A stretch of DNA of 64,000 nucleotides from the NCBI RefSeq assembly GCF_001514215.1, contig NZ_KQ948851.1:491434-555433 (forward strand), given 5' to 3'. The notes under the pieces are model-generated. The model searched no databases and had not been told where the DNA came from. It was given only the letters and a program-made list of their open reading frames with translations. A program made the translations under genes and the position numbers. Shown piece after piece: positions 27,095-35,508 of this stretch (position 1 is the stretch's first letter; the number at the start of each line of letters is the position of its first letter). The DNA is from Streptomyces bungoensis (GTDB lineage Bacteria > Actinomycetota > Actinomycetes > Streptomycetales > Streptomycetaceae).

Positions 27095-27787
27095 TCAGCG
27101 GCTCGTACCGGCGTCGCCGTCGTCATGGGAAGAACGCCGCGGTCTCCTGCCGCCCGGCGCGGAGTCGTCCCCTTGCTCTTGCAACAACTCAAGGAGTGCG
27201 GCATCCGCTCTTCTCTGATCCTCCTTCGTCAGCTCGACCGGTGCGTTGTTGTAGACGGTGTAGCGATCCGGATCGATGATGTTGGCGGCCCGCAGGGTGA
27301 ACGACAGCAGGCGGCGCCACCCCTTGCGGTGGCCGACCCTCGCTTGCAGCTGGACCTTGTAGTCACGGGCTTCCGGCACGAACCCGGAAAAGGGTGCCTC
27401 GAACTCGATGAAGAGTTGTTGCGCTTCTCTTCCGGGCACTACGAAGCCGGCCGGCAGTTGCGCATCCTCGTCCGGCCCCGGTTGAAGGCGGGACGGTGTC
27501 GACACCCACAGCAGCGGCAGGTGAGAAGCGGGCTCGTCGGGGAAGGTCAGGATGAGGTCCTGTACGACGATCGGCTTGGGGCCGGTGTTGTGAAGGACGA
27601 GCGGGAGCCGCAGGCGGGCCGTGGACTTGTGGATGATCGCTGCGAAGGCGTGAGGCTCCCAGGTCTTCAGCCGCCCTTGTCTGGCGTTGAGCCACCAGAA
27701 CGACGCCACGGTGAAGAGCAACGCGCAGACCGACACCACGCCGGCGCCCGTGAGTGATGAGGACGCGGCCTGCTCGGTCGCGGTCAT
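27095..27787 (-). CDS. Hypothetical single-pass membrane protein
   Basis: About 230 residues from ATG 27787. One N-terminal membrane segment (GAGVVSVCALLFTVASFWWL) is followed by a soluble beta-rich region (LPLVLHNTGPKPIVVQDLILTF, GREAQQLFIEFEAPF) and a charged C-terminus with a short coiled stretch (KEDQRRADAALLELLQEQ). I recognise no family. It sits between the two mirror-image clusters. Confidence 0.65.
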   Translation of the reverse strand: MTATEQAASSSLTGAGVVSVCALLFTVASFWWLNARQGRLKTWEPHAFAAIIHKSTARLRLPLVLHNTGPKPIVVQDLILTFPDEPASHLPLLWVSTPSRLQPGPDEDAQLPAGFVVPGREAQQLFIEFEAPFSGFVPEARDYKVQLQARVGHRKGWRRLLSFTLRAANIIDPDRYTVYNNAPVELTKEDQRRADAALLELLQEQGDDSAPGGRRPRRSSHDDGDAGTSR

Positions 27788-27928
27788 CAGTGGAACCACA
27801 GATTCAGTGTGTCAGCCCCGGCAGGGGCTCGCTAACGGCACTCAGGGTCCCTTGCCGCCTGCGCGCGGCTGCCCACGGGCACGGCGGTCCCGCCTGCCAG
27901 AGGTGGCAGCTACGGCGCGCAGCCGATG

Positions 27929-28282
27929 TCACGACCCGCCACCGGCAAGGACCACGAGATACCAGGCGACCAGCGCGGCGCACATGACCGCGGGGACGAG
28001 TTTGGGCGGCCCGTCTCCTTTGCGCACGTGCGTGGTCACGGCACCGGCGAGGAGCGCAAGGAGGCCGAGGCCGGCCAGCTCTCCGAACAAGGGCCGGGCC
28101 GGGCCGATCGCCACGCCGATGGCGCCCGCCAGCTCCAGCGCACCGATCAGCCGGTAGGCCGAGGTGGTGAAGCCGGCGTGGGCGGCCAGAACGGGCATCG
28201 GGCCGAGGGCCAGGATCTTGGCCACGCCCAGCAGGGCGAAGACCAGCACGATCGGACAGGCCAGGGCGGCGTAGAGGCTCAT
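27929..28282 (-). CDS. DoxX-family membrane protein (right cluster)
   Basis: 117 residues; the ATG overlaps the stop of the upstream ligase (ATGA, 28279-28282). Four membrane segments, with GVAKILALGPMPVLAAHAGFTTSAYRLIGALEL matching the copy at 24038 (GSAKLAAVPAMRQAAAHVGM... YRLLGALE). Last gene of the right catabolic operon. Confidence 0.85.
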   Translation of the reverse strand: MSLYAALACPIVLVFALLGVAKILALGPMPVLAAHAGFTTSAYRLIGALELAGAIGVAIGPARPLFGELAGLGLLALLAGAVTTHVRKGDGPPKLVPAVMCAALVAWYLVVLAGGGS

Positions 28283-30312
28283 GAGGCGTCCTCGACGGTG
28301 TGCCGGTGACGGGCCTGGCGGCGTTCGGCCCCCAGGTCGGCGAAGTAGGCGACGAGGTCCGGGTTGTCGACCGCCGAGGGATTGAGGACCTGCTCGGCGC
28401 GGGCGCCCTGAAGCAGGCGCTTGACCGGGACCTCGAGTTTCTTGCCGGTCCTGGTGTGCGGGATGGCCGGCACGGCGAGGATCTCGTCGGGTACGTGGCG
28501 GGGCGAGGCGCCGGTGCGGACGGCGTCGCGGATCTTCTCGCGCAGGGTGTCGTCCAGCCTGACACCGGGCGCGGGGACGACGAACAGGGGCATCCAGTAG
28601 CCGCCGTCGGGTTCCTCCGCGCCGATGACGAGGGCTTCGGTGATCTCGGGGAGGCGTTCGACGATGTCGTGGATGTCGGCGCTGCCCAGACGTACGCCGT
28701 TGCGGTTGAGCGTGGCGTCGGAGCGGCCGTGCACGATCACCGAGCCGTGGGAGGTGAGGGTGACCCAGTCGCCGTGCCGCCACACGCCCGGGTAGGCGGT
28801 GAAGTAGGCGTCGCGGTAGCGGCTGCCGTCCGGGTCGTTCCAGAAGTACAGCGGCATCGACGGCATCGGGCGGGTGACGACCAGTTCGCCGACCTGGTCG
28901 ACGACCGGCCGGCCCGCGCCGTCGTACGCCGCGAGCGCCACGCCGAGGTTGGGAGCCGACAGCTCACCCGCCCACACCGGGGTGGTGGGGGCGCTGCCGG
29001 CGAAGCCGGAGACGACGTCCGTGCCGCCGCTGGTGGAGGCGAGCTGGATGCCCGCGCCCACGTGGTCGCGGACCCAGGGGTAGGCGGAGGCGGGCAGGGT
29101 GGAGCCGGTGCAGCCGATGACGCGGATCGCCGACAGGTCGTGCACGGAGGGTTCGATGCCCAGCTTGGCCATGGCCAGCAGGTACTGGGGGCTGGTGCCG
29201 AACACGGTGACCTTGTGGCGGGCCGCCAGCTCCCACAGGACGTCCGGGCGTGCGACCGGCGCGGGGCTGCCGTCATAGGTGCAGGTGGTGGCGCCGGTCA
29301 GCAGGGCGGAGACGACCAGGTTCCACATCATCCAGTGGGTGGTGGTGTACCACAGCAGGCGGTCTCCGACGCCCAGGTCGCAGTGCAGGCCGAGGGTCTT
29401 GAGGTGTTCCAGCAGGACGCCTCCGTGGCCGTGGACGATGCCCTTGGGCAGGCCGGTGGTGCCGGAGGAGAAGACGATCCACAGCGGGTGGTCGAACGGA
29501 ACCGGGGTGATGGCGAGGTACTCGGTGCGGCCGGCCGCGTCCTCCCAGGGAACCGTCAGCCTCGCGACCCGGGTCGCGGGCCACGCAAGGCCCAGGTGGT
29601 CCACGAGAATCGTGGCCTTGAGCGTGGGCAGGGCGGCGGCCAGGTCGAGGGAGGCTGCGCGGCGGTCGTGCGCGGTGCCGTTGAAGAGGTAGCCGTCCGC
29701 GGTGATGAGCACTGTGGGTTCGAGCTGGGCGAAGCGGTCTGCGGCGGCCTTGGGTGCGTAGTCCTGGCCGCACACGGACCACACCGCGCCCAGGCTGGCC
29801 GTGGCGAGGAAGGCGATGACGGCGTGGGGGGTGTTGGGTAGGTAGCCGACCACCCGGTCGCCATGTCCGACGCCCAGGTCGCGCAGGGTGGCGGCGACGG
29901 AGGCGACGCGGGCGCGGAACTGCCGGCCCGTGATCTCGTAGGCGGCTCCGGTCTCGTCCAGTGCGGTGATCGCGGGGGCGTCCGGGTGCAGGTTGCGCAG
30001 GGCGTGGTGGGCGTAGTTGAGGGTGGCGCCGGGGAACCAGCGGGCGCCGGGCATGGTCTCCTCGGCCAGCACCCGCTCGTACGGTGTGGTCGCCTCGATG
30101 TCGAAGTACTCCCACACCGCCGCCCAGAACGCCTCTAGGTCGGTGACAGACCAGTGGTGCAGGGCCTGGTAGTCGGTGGGGTCCTGGATCGTTTCGGCGC
30201 CCTGGTGCCGGGCGGCCCAGCGGGCGAAGTCCGCGATGCGGCTGCCGGCGGCCGCTCGGCGGTCGGGCGGAAGAAAGGGCTCCGGACAAGGCTTGGCGTG
30301 TGGGGTGGTCAT
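28279..30312 (-). CDS. Acetoacetyl-CoA synthetase-like acyl-CoA ligase
   Basis: 677 residues. It has the long N-terminal domain typical of acetoacetate-CoA ligases (DYQALHHWSVTDLEAFWAAVW, GARWFPGATLNYAHHAL), the P-loop FSSGTTGLPKGIVHGHGG, TTTHWMMWNLVVSALL, STSGGTDVVSGFAG, WRHGDWVTLT and the catalytic Lys in TRTGKKLEVPVKRLL. Length and motif order fit acetoacetate-CoA ligase rather than acetyl-CoA synthetase. In this operon it could activate an acetoacetate-type product released by the FAH enzyme. It starts 16 nt after the hydroxylase gene. Confidence 0.88.
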   Translation of the reverse strand: MTTPHAKPCPEPFLPPDRRAAAGSRIADFARWAARHQGAETIQDPTDYQALHHWSVTDLEAFWAAVWEYFDIEATTPYERVLAEETMPGARWFPGATLNYAHHALRNLHPDAPAITALDETGAAYEITGRQFRARVASVAATLRDLGVGHGDRVVGYLPNTPHAVIAFLATASLGAVWSVCGQDYAPKAAADRFAQLEPTVLITADGYLFNGTAHDRRAASLDLAAALPTLKATILVDHLGLAWPATRVARLTVPWEDAAGRTEYLAITPVPFDHPLWIVFSSGTTGLPKGIVHGHGGVLLEHLKTLGLHCDLGVGDRLLWYTTTHWMMWNLVVSALLTGATTCTYDGSPAPVARPDVLWELAARHKVTVFGTSPQYLLAMAKLGIEPSVHDLSAIRVIGCTGSTLPASAYPWVRDHVGAGIQLASTSGGTDVVSGFAGSAPTTPVWAGELSAPNLGVALAAYDGAGRPVVDQVGELVVTRPMPSMPLYFWNDPDGSRYRDAYFTAYPGVWRHGDWVTLTSHGSVIVHGRSDATLNRNGVRLGSADIHDIVERLPEITEALVIGAEEPDGGYWMPLFVVPAPGVRLDDTLREKIRDAVRTGASPRHVPDEILAVPAIPHTRTGKKLEVPVKRLLQGARAEQVLNPSAVDNPDLVAYFADLGAERRQARHRHTVEDAS

Positions 30313-30328
30313 GGTCTGGTGTTCCTCG

Positions 30329-31930
30329 TCAGGGTGCGGGCCGGGCTTCGGCGGGGCGGCGGGCCGTGTGCAGCAGCGGAGCCCAGGCGGCGGCGTCGGT
30401 GAAGTCGCCGGTGCCGGCGGGGACGGTGTCCATCACGACGCGGTCGGGGCGCAGCAGGGCGGCGTCCGCCCGGCCGCGTGCCAGCCAGGCGGCCAGGGTG
30501 CCGTCGTCGTCCAGGTCGTCGACATGGATCACGGATGCGCCCAGGGCCGTGGCCACGTCCGTCATCCGTGCCGTGGGCGGCACGGCGGTCAGGACGGCGA
30601 AGGAGTCCCCGAGGACGTCGTCCAGGCGCACTCGCCTGCCGTCGTACAGCACCCAGGGTTGCGGGCAGAAGGTGCCGGCCAGAGAACGGCCGGTCAGCCG
30701 GGGGCGGCGCCGTACCAGCGGATTGGCCGTCAGTGCGGGGCTGAGGTCGCGGCTCACCGCCGCGGTCACGCCGGGGATGCGGCATGCCGCGCCCACCACG
30801 GCCCGGCGGAGGGCCGCACCGTGGTCCTGCCCCCCGGTCATGGCCCAGCCGACGGCGACCGCCACACGGATCACGTGGCGGGCGTGTGGCTTGCGCTCCT
30901 GCTGGTAGGTGTCCAGCAGCCGGTCGTCCGCGCCCTGCTGAAGGACGCGGGCGAGCTTCCAGGTGAGGTTGCGGGCGTCGCGCAGGCCCGCGCACAGGCC
31001 CTGCCCGATGAAGGGCGGGGTGAGGTGGGCCGCGTCGCCCAGCAGGAAGACGCGTCCTCGGTGCCACCGGTCGGCGAGGCGGGCCCGGAAGGTGTACCGC
31101 GCCTGCCGGATCACCTCGAAGTCGTCGCCCCCGCGGGCAGCGGACGGCAGGTCGACCCAGGGGGCGACCAGCTCGTGCAGCTGTTCCAGCCCCTCCGGGC
31201 CGTCCGTGGACTCGCCCTCGGCCAGCCGGAACTCCCAGCGATAGCGGTCCTCGCCGACTCGCATGAAGGTGGCCGGCCGGGTGGGGCAGCAGATCTGCTC
31301 GGCGCCTTCCCAGGTGCGCACCGGGAGGCTGGTGCGTACGTCGATGACCCGCCAGCTCTCCTCGAAGTGCAGGTCCTCCCACACGGCGCCGATGGCGTCG
31401 CGGGTGAGGCTGCCGGCGCCGTCGCAGCCGAGGACGGCGTCGGCCCACACCTGCTCGCCCTCGTCGCTGCCGTCGCGGCGGAAGGTGACCCGGACCGGAG
31501 CCGTTCCGTCGGTGTCCTGGTCGACGGACACGACCTCCACCCCGCCCCGCAGCTCGCACTCGGGGCGACGGGCCAGGGCGTCGCGCAGCAGCCGTTCCAG
31601 CTCCGGCTGGTCGAACATGCTGGTCTGCGGGAAGCCGTGGTGGCCGTGCAGGGACCGCGGGAACTCGGCGATCACGCGGCGCCGGGCGTCCAGCAGCCGC
31701 AACCCGGGCGCCGGCCGGGCGAGGGTGGCGAACTCCTCGTGGACGCCGACGCTCTGCAGGATCCGGCGAACCTCGTCGTCCACGACGACGGCGCGCGGCA
31801 GGGGGTAGACGTCCCGGTGGCGTTCGAGGAGCAGGCTGGGCACTCCGTGCCGGGCGAGCAGGAGCGCGGCCGTGACTCCGACGGGTCCCGCACCGATGAT
31901 GACCACCGGCCTCCGGGATGCGGCGCTCAC
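30329..31930 (-). CDS. FAD-dependent aromatic hydroxylase, MhpA-like
   Basis: 533 residues; GTG 31930 overlaps the FAH stop (GTGA). Motifs: VVIIGAGPVGVTAALLLARHG (FAD), LPRAVVVDDEVRRILQSVGV, and GRVFLLGDAAHLTPPFIGQGLCAGLRDARNLTWKL, typical of 3-(3-hydroxyphenyl)propionate hydroxylase and related flavin hydroxylases. The expected reaction is hydroxylation of a phenolic acid to the catechol used by the extradiol dioxygenase of the same operon. It is the functional counterpart of the TfdB-like enzyme at 24816 but from another subfamily. Confidence 0.9.
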   Translation of the reverse strand: MSAASRRPVVIIGAGPVGVTAALLLARHGVPSLLLERHRDVYPLPRAVVVDDEVRRILQSVGVHEEFATLARPAPGLRLLDARRRVIAEFPRSLHGHHGFPQTSMFDQPELERLLRDALARRPECELRGGVEVVSVDQDTDGTAPVRVTFRRDGSDEGEQVWADAVLGCDGAGSLTRDAIGAVWEDLHFEESWRVIDVRTSLPVRTWEGAEQICCPTRPATFMRVGEDRYRWEFRLAEGESTDGPEGLEQLHELVAPWVDLPSAARGGDDFEVIRQARYTFRARLADRWHRGRVFLLGDAAHLTPPFIGQGLCAGLRDARNLTWKLARVLQQGADDRLLDTYQQERKPHARHVIRVAVAVGWAMTGGQDHGAALRRAVVGAACRIPGVTAAVSRDLSPALTANPLVRRRPRLTGRSLAGTFCPQPWVLYDGRRVRLDDVLGDSFAVLTAVPPTARMTDVATALGASVIHVDDLDDDGTLAAWLARGRADAALLRPDRVVMDTVPAGTGDFTDAAAWAPLLHTARRPAEARPAP

Positions 31931-32865
31931 GTCGCGTCCGCCACGGCGGTCCGCTGCTCACCCAGGTCGATCCGCCCGTCAGGGGTGGCGATGGTGGCGG
32001 TGACCAGGTCACCGTTCTGCAGGTACAGGGGGTTCTTGGCCTGACCGTTGAAGAACGCCTTCCACTTCAGCGCCGGCGGCAGCAGGGCTGCGATCTTCTC
32101 GACCGGCCTGGGCGGGGCCTTCAGGGCGGTGCCGCCGGGTGTGCCGGTCAGCAGCAGGTCGCCCGGGTCGAGGGTCTGGAAGCGGGCGAGCAGGGTGAGC
32201 GCCTGCGCCGGTCGTACGATCATGTCGGCAAGGGTGCGGTCCTGGCGCGGTACGCCGTTGACCGACAGCCGCAGCCGCAGGTCGATCAGACGTGCGAAGT
32301 CCTCGGGCTCCAGCAGGGCCAGGTACGGCCCCGTCGGCGTGAAGGTCGGGTAGGACTTGCTCTCGTAGAACTGGGTCTTGGTCAGCTGGACGTCGCGGGC
32401 GCTGACGTCGTTGGTGAGGACGAGGCCGGCGACGTAGCGGGGGAGGTCCTGCTCTTCGACGACGGTGCCCACGGGCAGCGGCGCGCCCATGACGAGGCCG
32501 AGTTCCACCTCGTAGTCGAGGAACCTCACGTGCGCGGGGCGGACGATCGGCTCGTGCGGACCGCTGACCGAGCCGGACGCCTTGCGGAAGAAGGTGGGCG
32601 GGATGTCGCCGGTGAAGCCCGAATCCTTCGCGTGGCTGCGGTAGTTGACCATCTGGGCCACCACCCGGCAGGGGGTGGTGACCGGGGGCAGTGCCACCAG
32701 ACCGGCGACGGGCGTGCCGCTGTCGTCGGAGGCGGCGGCCTGGCGGACCGCGTCCCGGTCGGCGATCAGCTCGGCGGTGGTGACCGCCTTGGTCTCGATA
32801 CGGACGGCGCGCTCGCCCCGGACGGCCCACCAGCCGTCGGGGGTGCGCAGAACGTTGGTGCTCAT
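31927..32865 (-). CDS. FAH-family hydrolase (right cluster)
   Basis: 312 residues from ATG 32865, which overlaps the dioxygenase stop (ATGA). It has the same blocks as the left copy: CRVVAQMVNYRSHAKDSGF, FLDYEVELGLVMG, NDVSARDVQLTKTQFYESKS and LLTGTPGGTALKAP. Predicted to cleave or isomerise the ring-fission product. Two enzymes this similar within 11 kb point to duplication or parallel recruitment. Confidence 0.92.
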   Translation of the reverse strand: MSTNVLRTPDGWWAVRGERAVRIETKAVTTAELIADRDAVRQAAASDDSGTPVAGLVALPPVTTPCRVVAQMVNYRSHAKDSGFTGDIPPTFFRKASGSVSGPHEPIVRPAHVRFLDYEVELGLVMGAPLPVGTVVEEQDLPRYVAGLVLTNDVSARDVQLTKTQFYESKSYPTFTPTGPYLALLEPEDFARLIDLRLRLSVNGVPRQDRTLADMIVRPAQALTLLARFQTLDPGDLLLTGTPGGTALKAPPRPVEKIAALLPPALKWKAFFNGQAKNPLYLQNGDLVTATIATPDGRIDLGEQRTAVADAT

Positions 32866-34007
32866 GAGCTCATCGCTTTCATCAGGCCCAGCAGGCGTGC
32901 GGGGTCGAGTTCGTTGTCGCCGCGCAGGGCCGTCATGACCTCGCGGAGCTTGGCGGGGGAGGGGTTGGCGCCCAGGAAGTCGCGGGTGACCGGCGGCCCC
33001 CACTGCGCGAGGCCGCTCGCCGACATCGGCGCCCAGCCGGGTTCGAGGTCGCAGCAGAACAGGTCGCCGTCGGCGAAGTGCTCCAGCATGAAGCGGTCGG
33101 GGTCGCGCCAGTAGTCGAAGAGCTGGCTGCCCTGGATGTGCCGGCCGATGCCCCAGCTGCGCCGGTAGCCGCGCTCGGCCAGGTACTCACCGCCGGCGGC
33201 GATCGCGTCCAGGTCGGTGACCTGGTAGGCGGAGTGGACGTAGCCGGTGCCGGGCCCCAGATGCAGGGCGAGGGTGTGGTGGTCCACGGGCGTGCTGCCC
33301 TGGTCGCAGCGGATGAACGCCATGGTCGGCCCGCGCTGGCGCTGCCCGTCCAGGAACAGGAAGTCGCTGACGATCATTCCGAGCGTGTCCAGATACCAGT
33401 TCAGGGCCCGCGTGAACACCCGTGTCTCCAGCACCACGTGCCCGAGCCGCTGAATACGCGACGGCTCGCGGGGCGGGCGCTGGGTGGCGTTCGTACGGCG
33501 GTGATCGGTACCAAAGTTGAGGATCAGCGGCTCCTGGTCGGGCAGCGCGGGCAGCTGCTCGGCGCAGTGCACGACCCGGACCGGGAAGCCGGAGGGATCG
33601 AGCAGGGTGACCGACTGTCCGCCGCCGGGTACGTCGATGTCCCGGACCTCACTACCGGTCGCGCGGGCGAGTCGGTCCAGGTCGCCCCGTTCGGCCGCGC
33701 GGAACGCCGGCCCGATGAAGCGGGATGCCGACCCGCGGCGGATGACCATGCAGGGGGAGCCCGCGAAGGTGCCGCGCAGCCACAGTTCCCGCTCGGTGCG
33801 GGCGGCGACGGCGAATCCGAAGTCACGGGCGAACACCTCGGCCCGGTCCAGGTCGGGCTTCTCGAACTCCAGCCAGGCCAGGTCCGCCACCTTGATCACG
33901 GGGTTGCGGGCTCGTCCGGGGTGTTCGCCGCGCAGGGCGCCCTGCTCACTGTGGAGGTCTTGGTGGGGCGTCAGAGGACCGCCCTTGTTAACGGGGATGT
34001 GGGACAT
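32862..34007 (-). CDS. Type I extradiol ring-cleavage dioxygenase (VOC superfamily)
   Basis: 381 residues from ATG 34007 with GGAGG 5 nt upstream. Two-domain VOC protein with the extradiol 2-His-1-Glu set: H190 (LGHVVLETR), H258 (VHSAYQV) and E309 (MLEHFADGD). Acid-base His candidates H243/H244 (DHHTLAL) and H290 are also present. The DYWRDPDRFMLE block is the family signature near the Glu. It should be an Fe(II) enzyme that opens catechols by meta-cleavage. First gene of a five-gene coupled operon controlled from the divergent promoter shared with TetR 34146. Confidence 0.9.
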   Translation of the reverse strand: MSHIPVNKGGPLTPHQDLHSEQGALRGEHPGRARNPVIKVADLAWLEFEKPDLDRAEVFARDFGFAVAARTERELWLRGTFAGSPCMVIRRGSASRFIGPAFRAAERGDLDRLARATGSEVRDIDVPGGGQSVTLLDPSGFPVRVVHCAEQLPALPDQEPLILNFGTDHRRTNATQRPPREPSRIQRLGHVVLETRVFTRALNWYLDTLGMIVSDFLFLDGQRQRGPTMAFIRCDQGSTPVDHHTLALHLGPGTGYVHSAYQVTDLDAIAAGGEYLAERGYRRSWGIGRHIQGSQLFDYWRDPDRFMLEHFADGDLFCCDLEPGWAPMSASGLAQWGPPVTRDFLGANPSPAKLREVMTALRGDNELDPARLLGLMKAMSS

Positions 34008-34025
34008 GGTGTCCTCCAGGCAACA

Positions 34026-34114
34026 CTGCTGTAATGAGGAAATCATCAACTCTGCCGTTTCTCGTCGTCAATAGGGGTGCTCCAAATAATTGAGGATCTC
34101 ATCAGTAATGGCAG
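34026..34114. promoter_or_regulatory. Operator-like inverted pair in the right TetR/dioxygenase divergent promoter
   Basis: Two sites in opposite orientation: 34026-34048 (on the minus strand TGATGATTTCCTCATTACAG) and 34091-34114 (TGAGGATCTCATCAGTAATG). They agree with each other and share TGAnnnTyTC with the sites at 20928-21001. Binding by the adjacent TetR is inferred. Confidence 0.6.
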
Positions 34115-34145
34115 CGTCATCGTTGCGCCGGTTACACTGGGCCCT

Positions 34146-34784
34146 ATGCCGACGTCAGCCCCGCCCAAGAACCGCTTCGAGCGACGCCGTGCCGAGACCC
34201 GCCAGGCGCTCGTTCGCGCGGCCCGGCAGATCCTCGCGGAGACCGGGGACACGAGCGCGAGCATCCAGACCATCGCCGAGCGCGCCGATGTCGGCTTCGG
34301 GTCCTTCTACAACCACTTCGAGTCGAAGACGGAGCTGTTCGACGCGGCGGTGACGGACGCCCTGGAGGAGTTCGGGCAGGTCATCGACGCATGCGTGCAA
34401 GGCATCGACGACCCGGCCGAACTGGTCGCGGCCGGCTTCCGGCTCACCGCCCGGATGGCCGACTCCCACCCGGAACTCCTGCGAATCCTGCGCGACCGCG
34501 GCCTGGCCCACATCCACTCCGACCGCGGCCTCTCCCCACGCGCCCTGCGCGACCTGGAGATCGGCATCGCCTCAGGCCGTTTCACCTGCGGCAACGCGAC
34601 CACCGCCCTGTCCGCCCTGGGCGGCACCCTGCTCTCCCTGGTGGCTCTCCGGCTGGACCGCCCGGACCTCGACGGCGACGAAGCCGCCTCCGACCTGGCC
34701 GAGATGGTCCTGCGCATGCTCGGCCTCGCCGCGGACGACGCACACGAGGTCACCCGTCGCCCGCTGCCCGGTCTCGCCCGATGA
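34146..34784 (+). CDS. TetR-family regulator of the right catabolic cluster
   Basis: 212 residues from ATG 34146. HTH: IQTIAERADVGFGSFYNHFESKTELFDAAV, nearly the same recognition region as the left-cluster TetR, which fits the shared operator motif. The C-terminal parts also align (GLSPRALRDLE against GLAPQAMRDLR; both end in RPLP). No good ribosome-binding site is seen, so the transcript may be leaderless. It overlaps the convergent TetR gene by 35 bp at the 3' end. Confidence 0.9.
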   Translation: MPTSAPPKNRFERRRAETRQALVRAARQILAETGDTSASIQTIAERADVGFGSFYNHFESKTELFDAAVTDALEEFGQVIDACVQGIDDPAELVAAGFRLTARMADSHPELLRILRDRGLAHIHSDRGLSPRALRDLEIGIASGRFTCGNATTALSALGGTLLSLVALRLDRPDLDGDEAASDLAEMVLRMLGLAADDAHEVTRRPLPGLAR

Positions 34785-35400
34785 CCTCCTGCACCTGAAG
34801 CGCGGCCCTCTGCGGTGCTACGCCGGCGGCGACGAGGAACGCGGTTGCCGCGGCCGCACCAGTGGGGTCCGCCCACGGGCATGCGGCGTTCTCCTCGGCG
34901 AGGGCCAGCATCAGTGCCTCCAGTGCTCGGGCGAGCACGGGTGCTGGAAGGTGGTCCGCGAAGACGCCTTCGCGCTGACCGCGCCGTAGGGTTGCGACGG
35001 CCTCGGCGCGGGCCGGTGCCAGGGTGGTGCGGATCTCGTCCTCTCCCAGATGGCGCCGTCCCAAGGCGATGAGCACGCGGTAGTGGTCGCCCACCGTCCA
35101 TGCCGCCAGCACCATCCGTGTCATCGCCTCGACCGGGTCGGCATCCGCGGTACGGGCTCCGGCGAACGCCTGCCGGAGTTCATTGCCTGCTTCCTGTGTC
35201 AGGTCGGCGATCAGCGCATGCCGGCTGGGGAAGTGTCCGTAGAGGGTGCGCCGGGCGACGCCGGCCGCCTGCGAGATGCTGTCGAGACTCGCGTCCGGGT
35301 CCTCCCGCAGTTTCCGCCGGGCGGTCGCGAGGATGCGTCGGCGGTTGGAGTGGGCATCCCTGCGCTGCGAGGTACGGCCCGGGATGTCGGTCGTCTGCAT
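34750..35400 (-). CDS. TetR-family regulator
   Basis: 216 residues from ATG 35400. HTH: SLDSISQAAGVARRTLYGHFPSRHALIADLTQEAG, of the AcrR type. Not closely related to the paralogous pair at 20233 and 34146. It lies 108 bp after the zinc alcohol dehydrogenase gene on the same strand, so it could be co-transcribed with it. Confidence 0.85.
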   Translation of the reverse strand: MQTTDIPGRTSQRRDAHSNRRRILATARRKLREDPDASLDSISQAAGVARRTLYGHFPSRHALIADLTQEAGNELRQAFAGARTADADPVEAMTRMVLAAWTVGDHYRVLIALGRRHLGEDEIRTTLAPARAEAVATLRRGQREGVFADHLPAPVLARALEALMLALAEENAACPWADPTGAAAATAFLVAAGVAPQRAALQVQEVIGRDRAAGDG

Positions 35401-35508
35401 GGTTCTTTCTCTCCACGGTTGCCGGAAAGCCGTGGGCGCCGGTGCTCCCTCACGCACCGGCGCCCACTCACCCCTGCCCAGGGTGGCTTGTCGTCCTGCT
35501 GACGGGCG

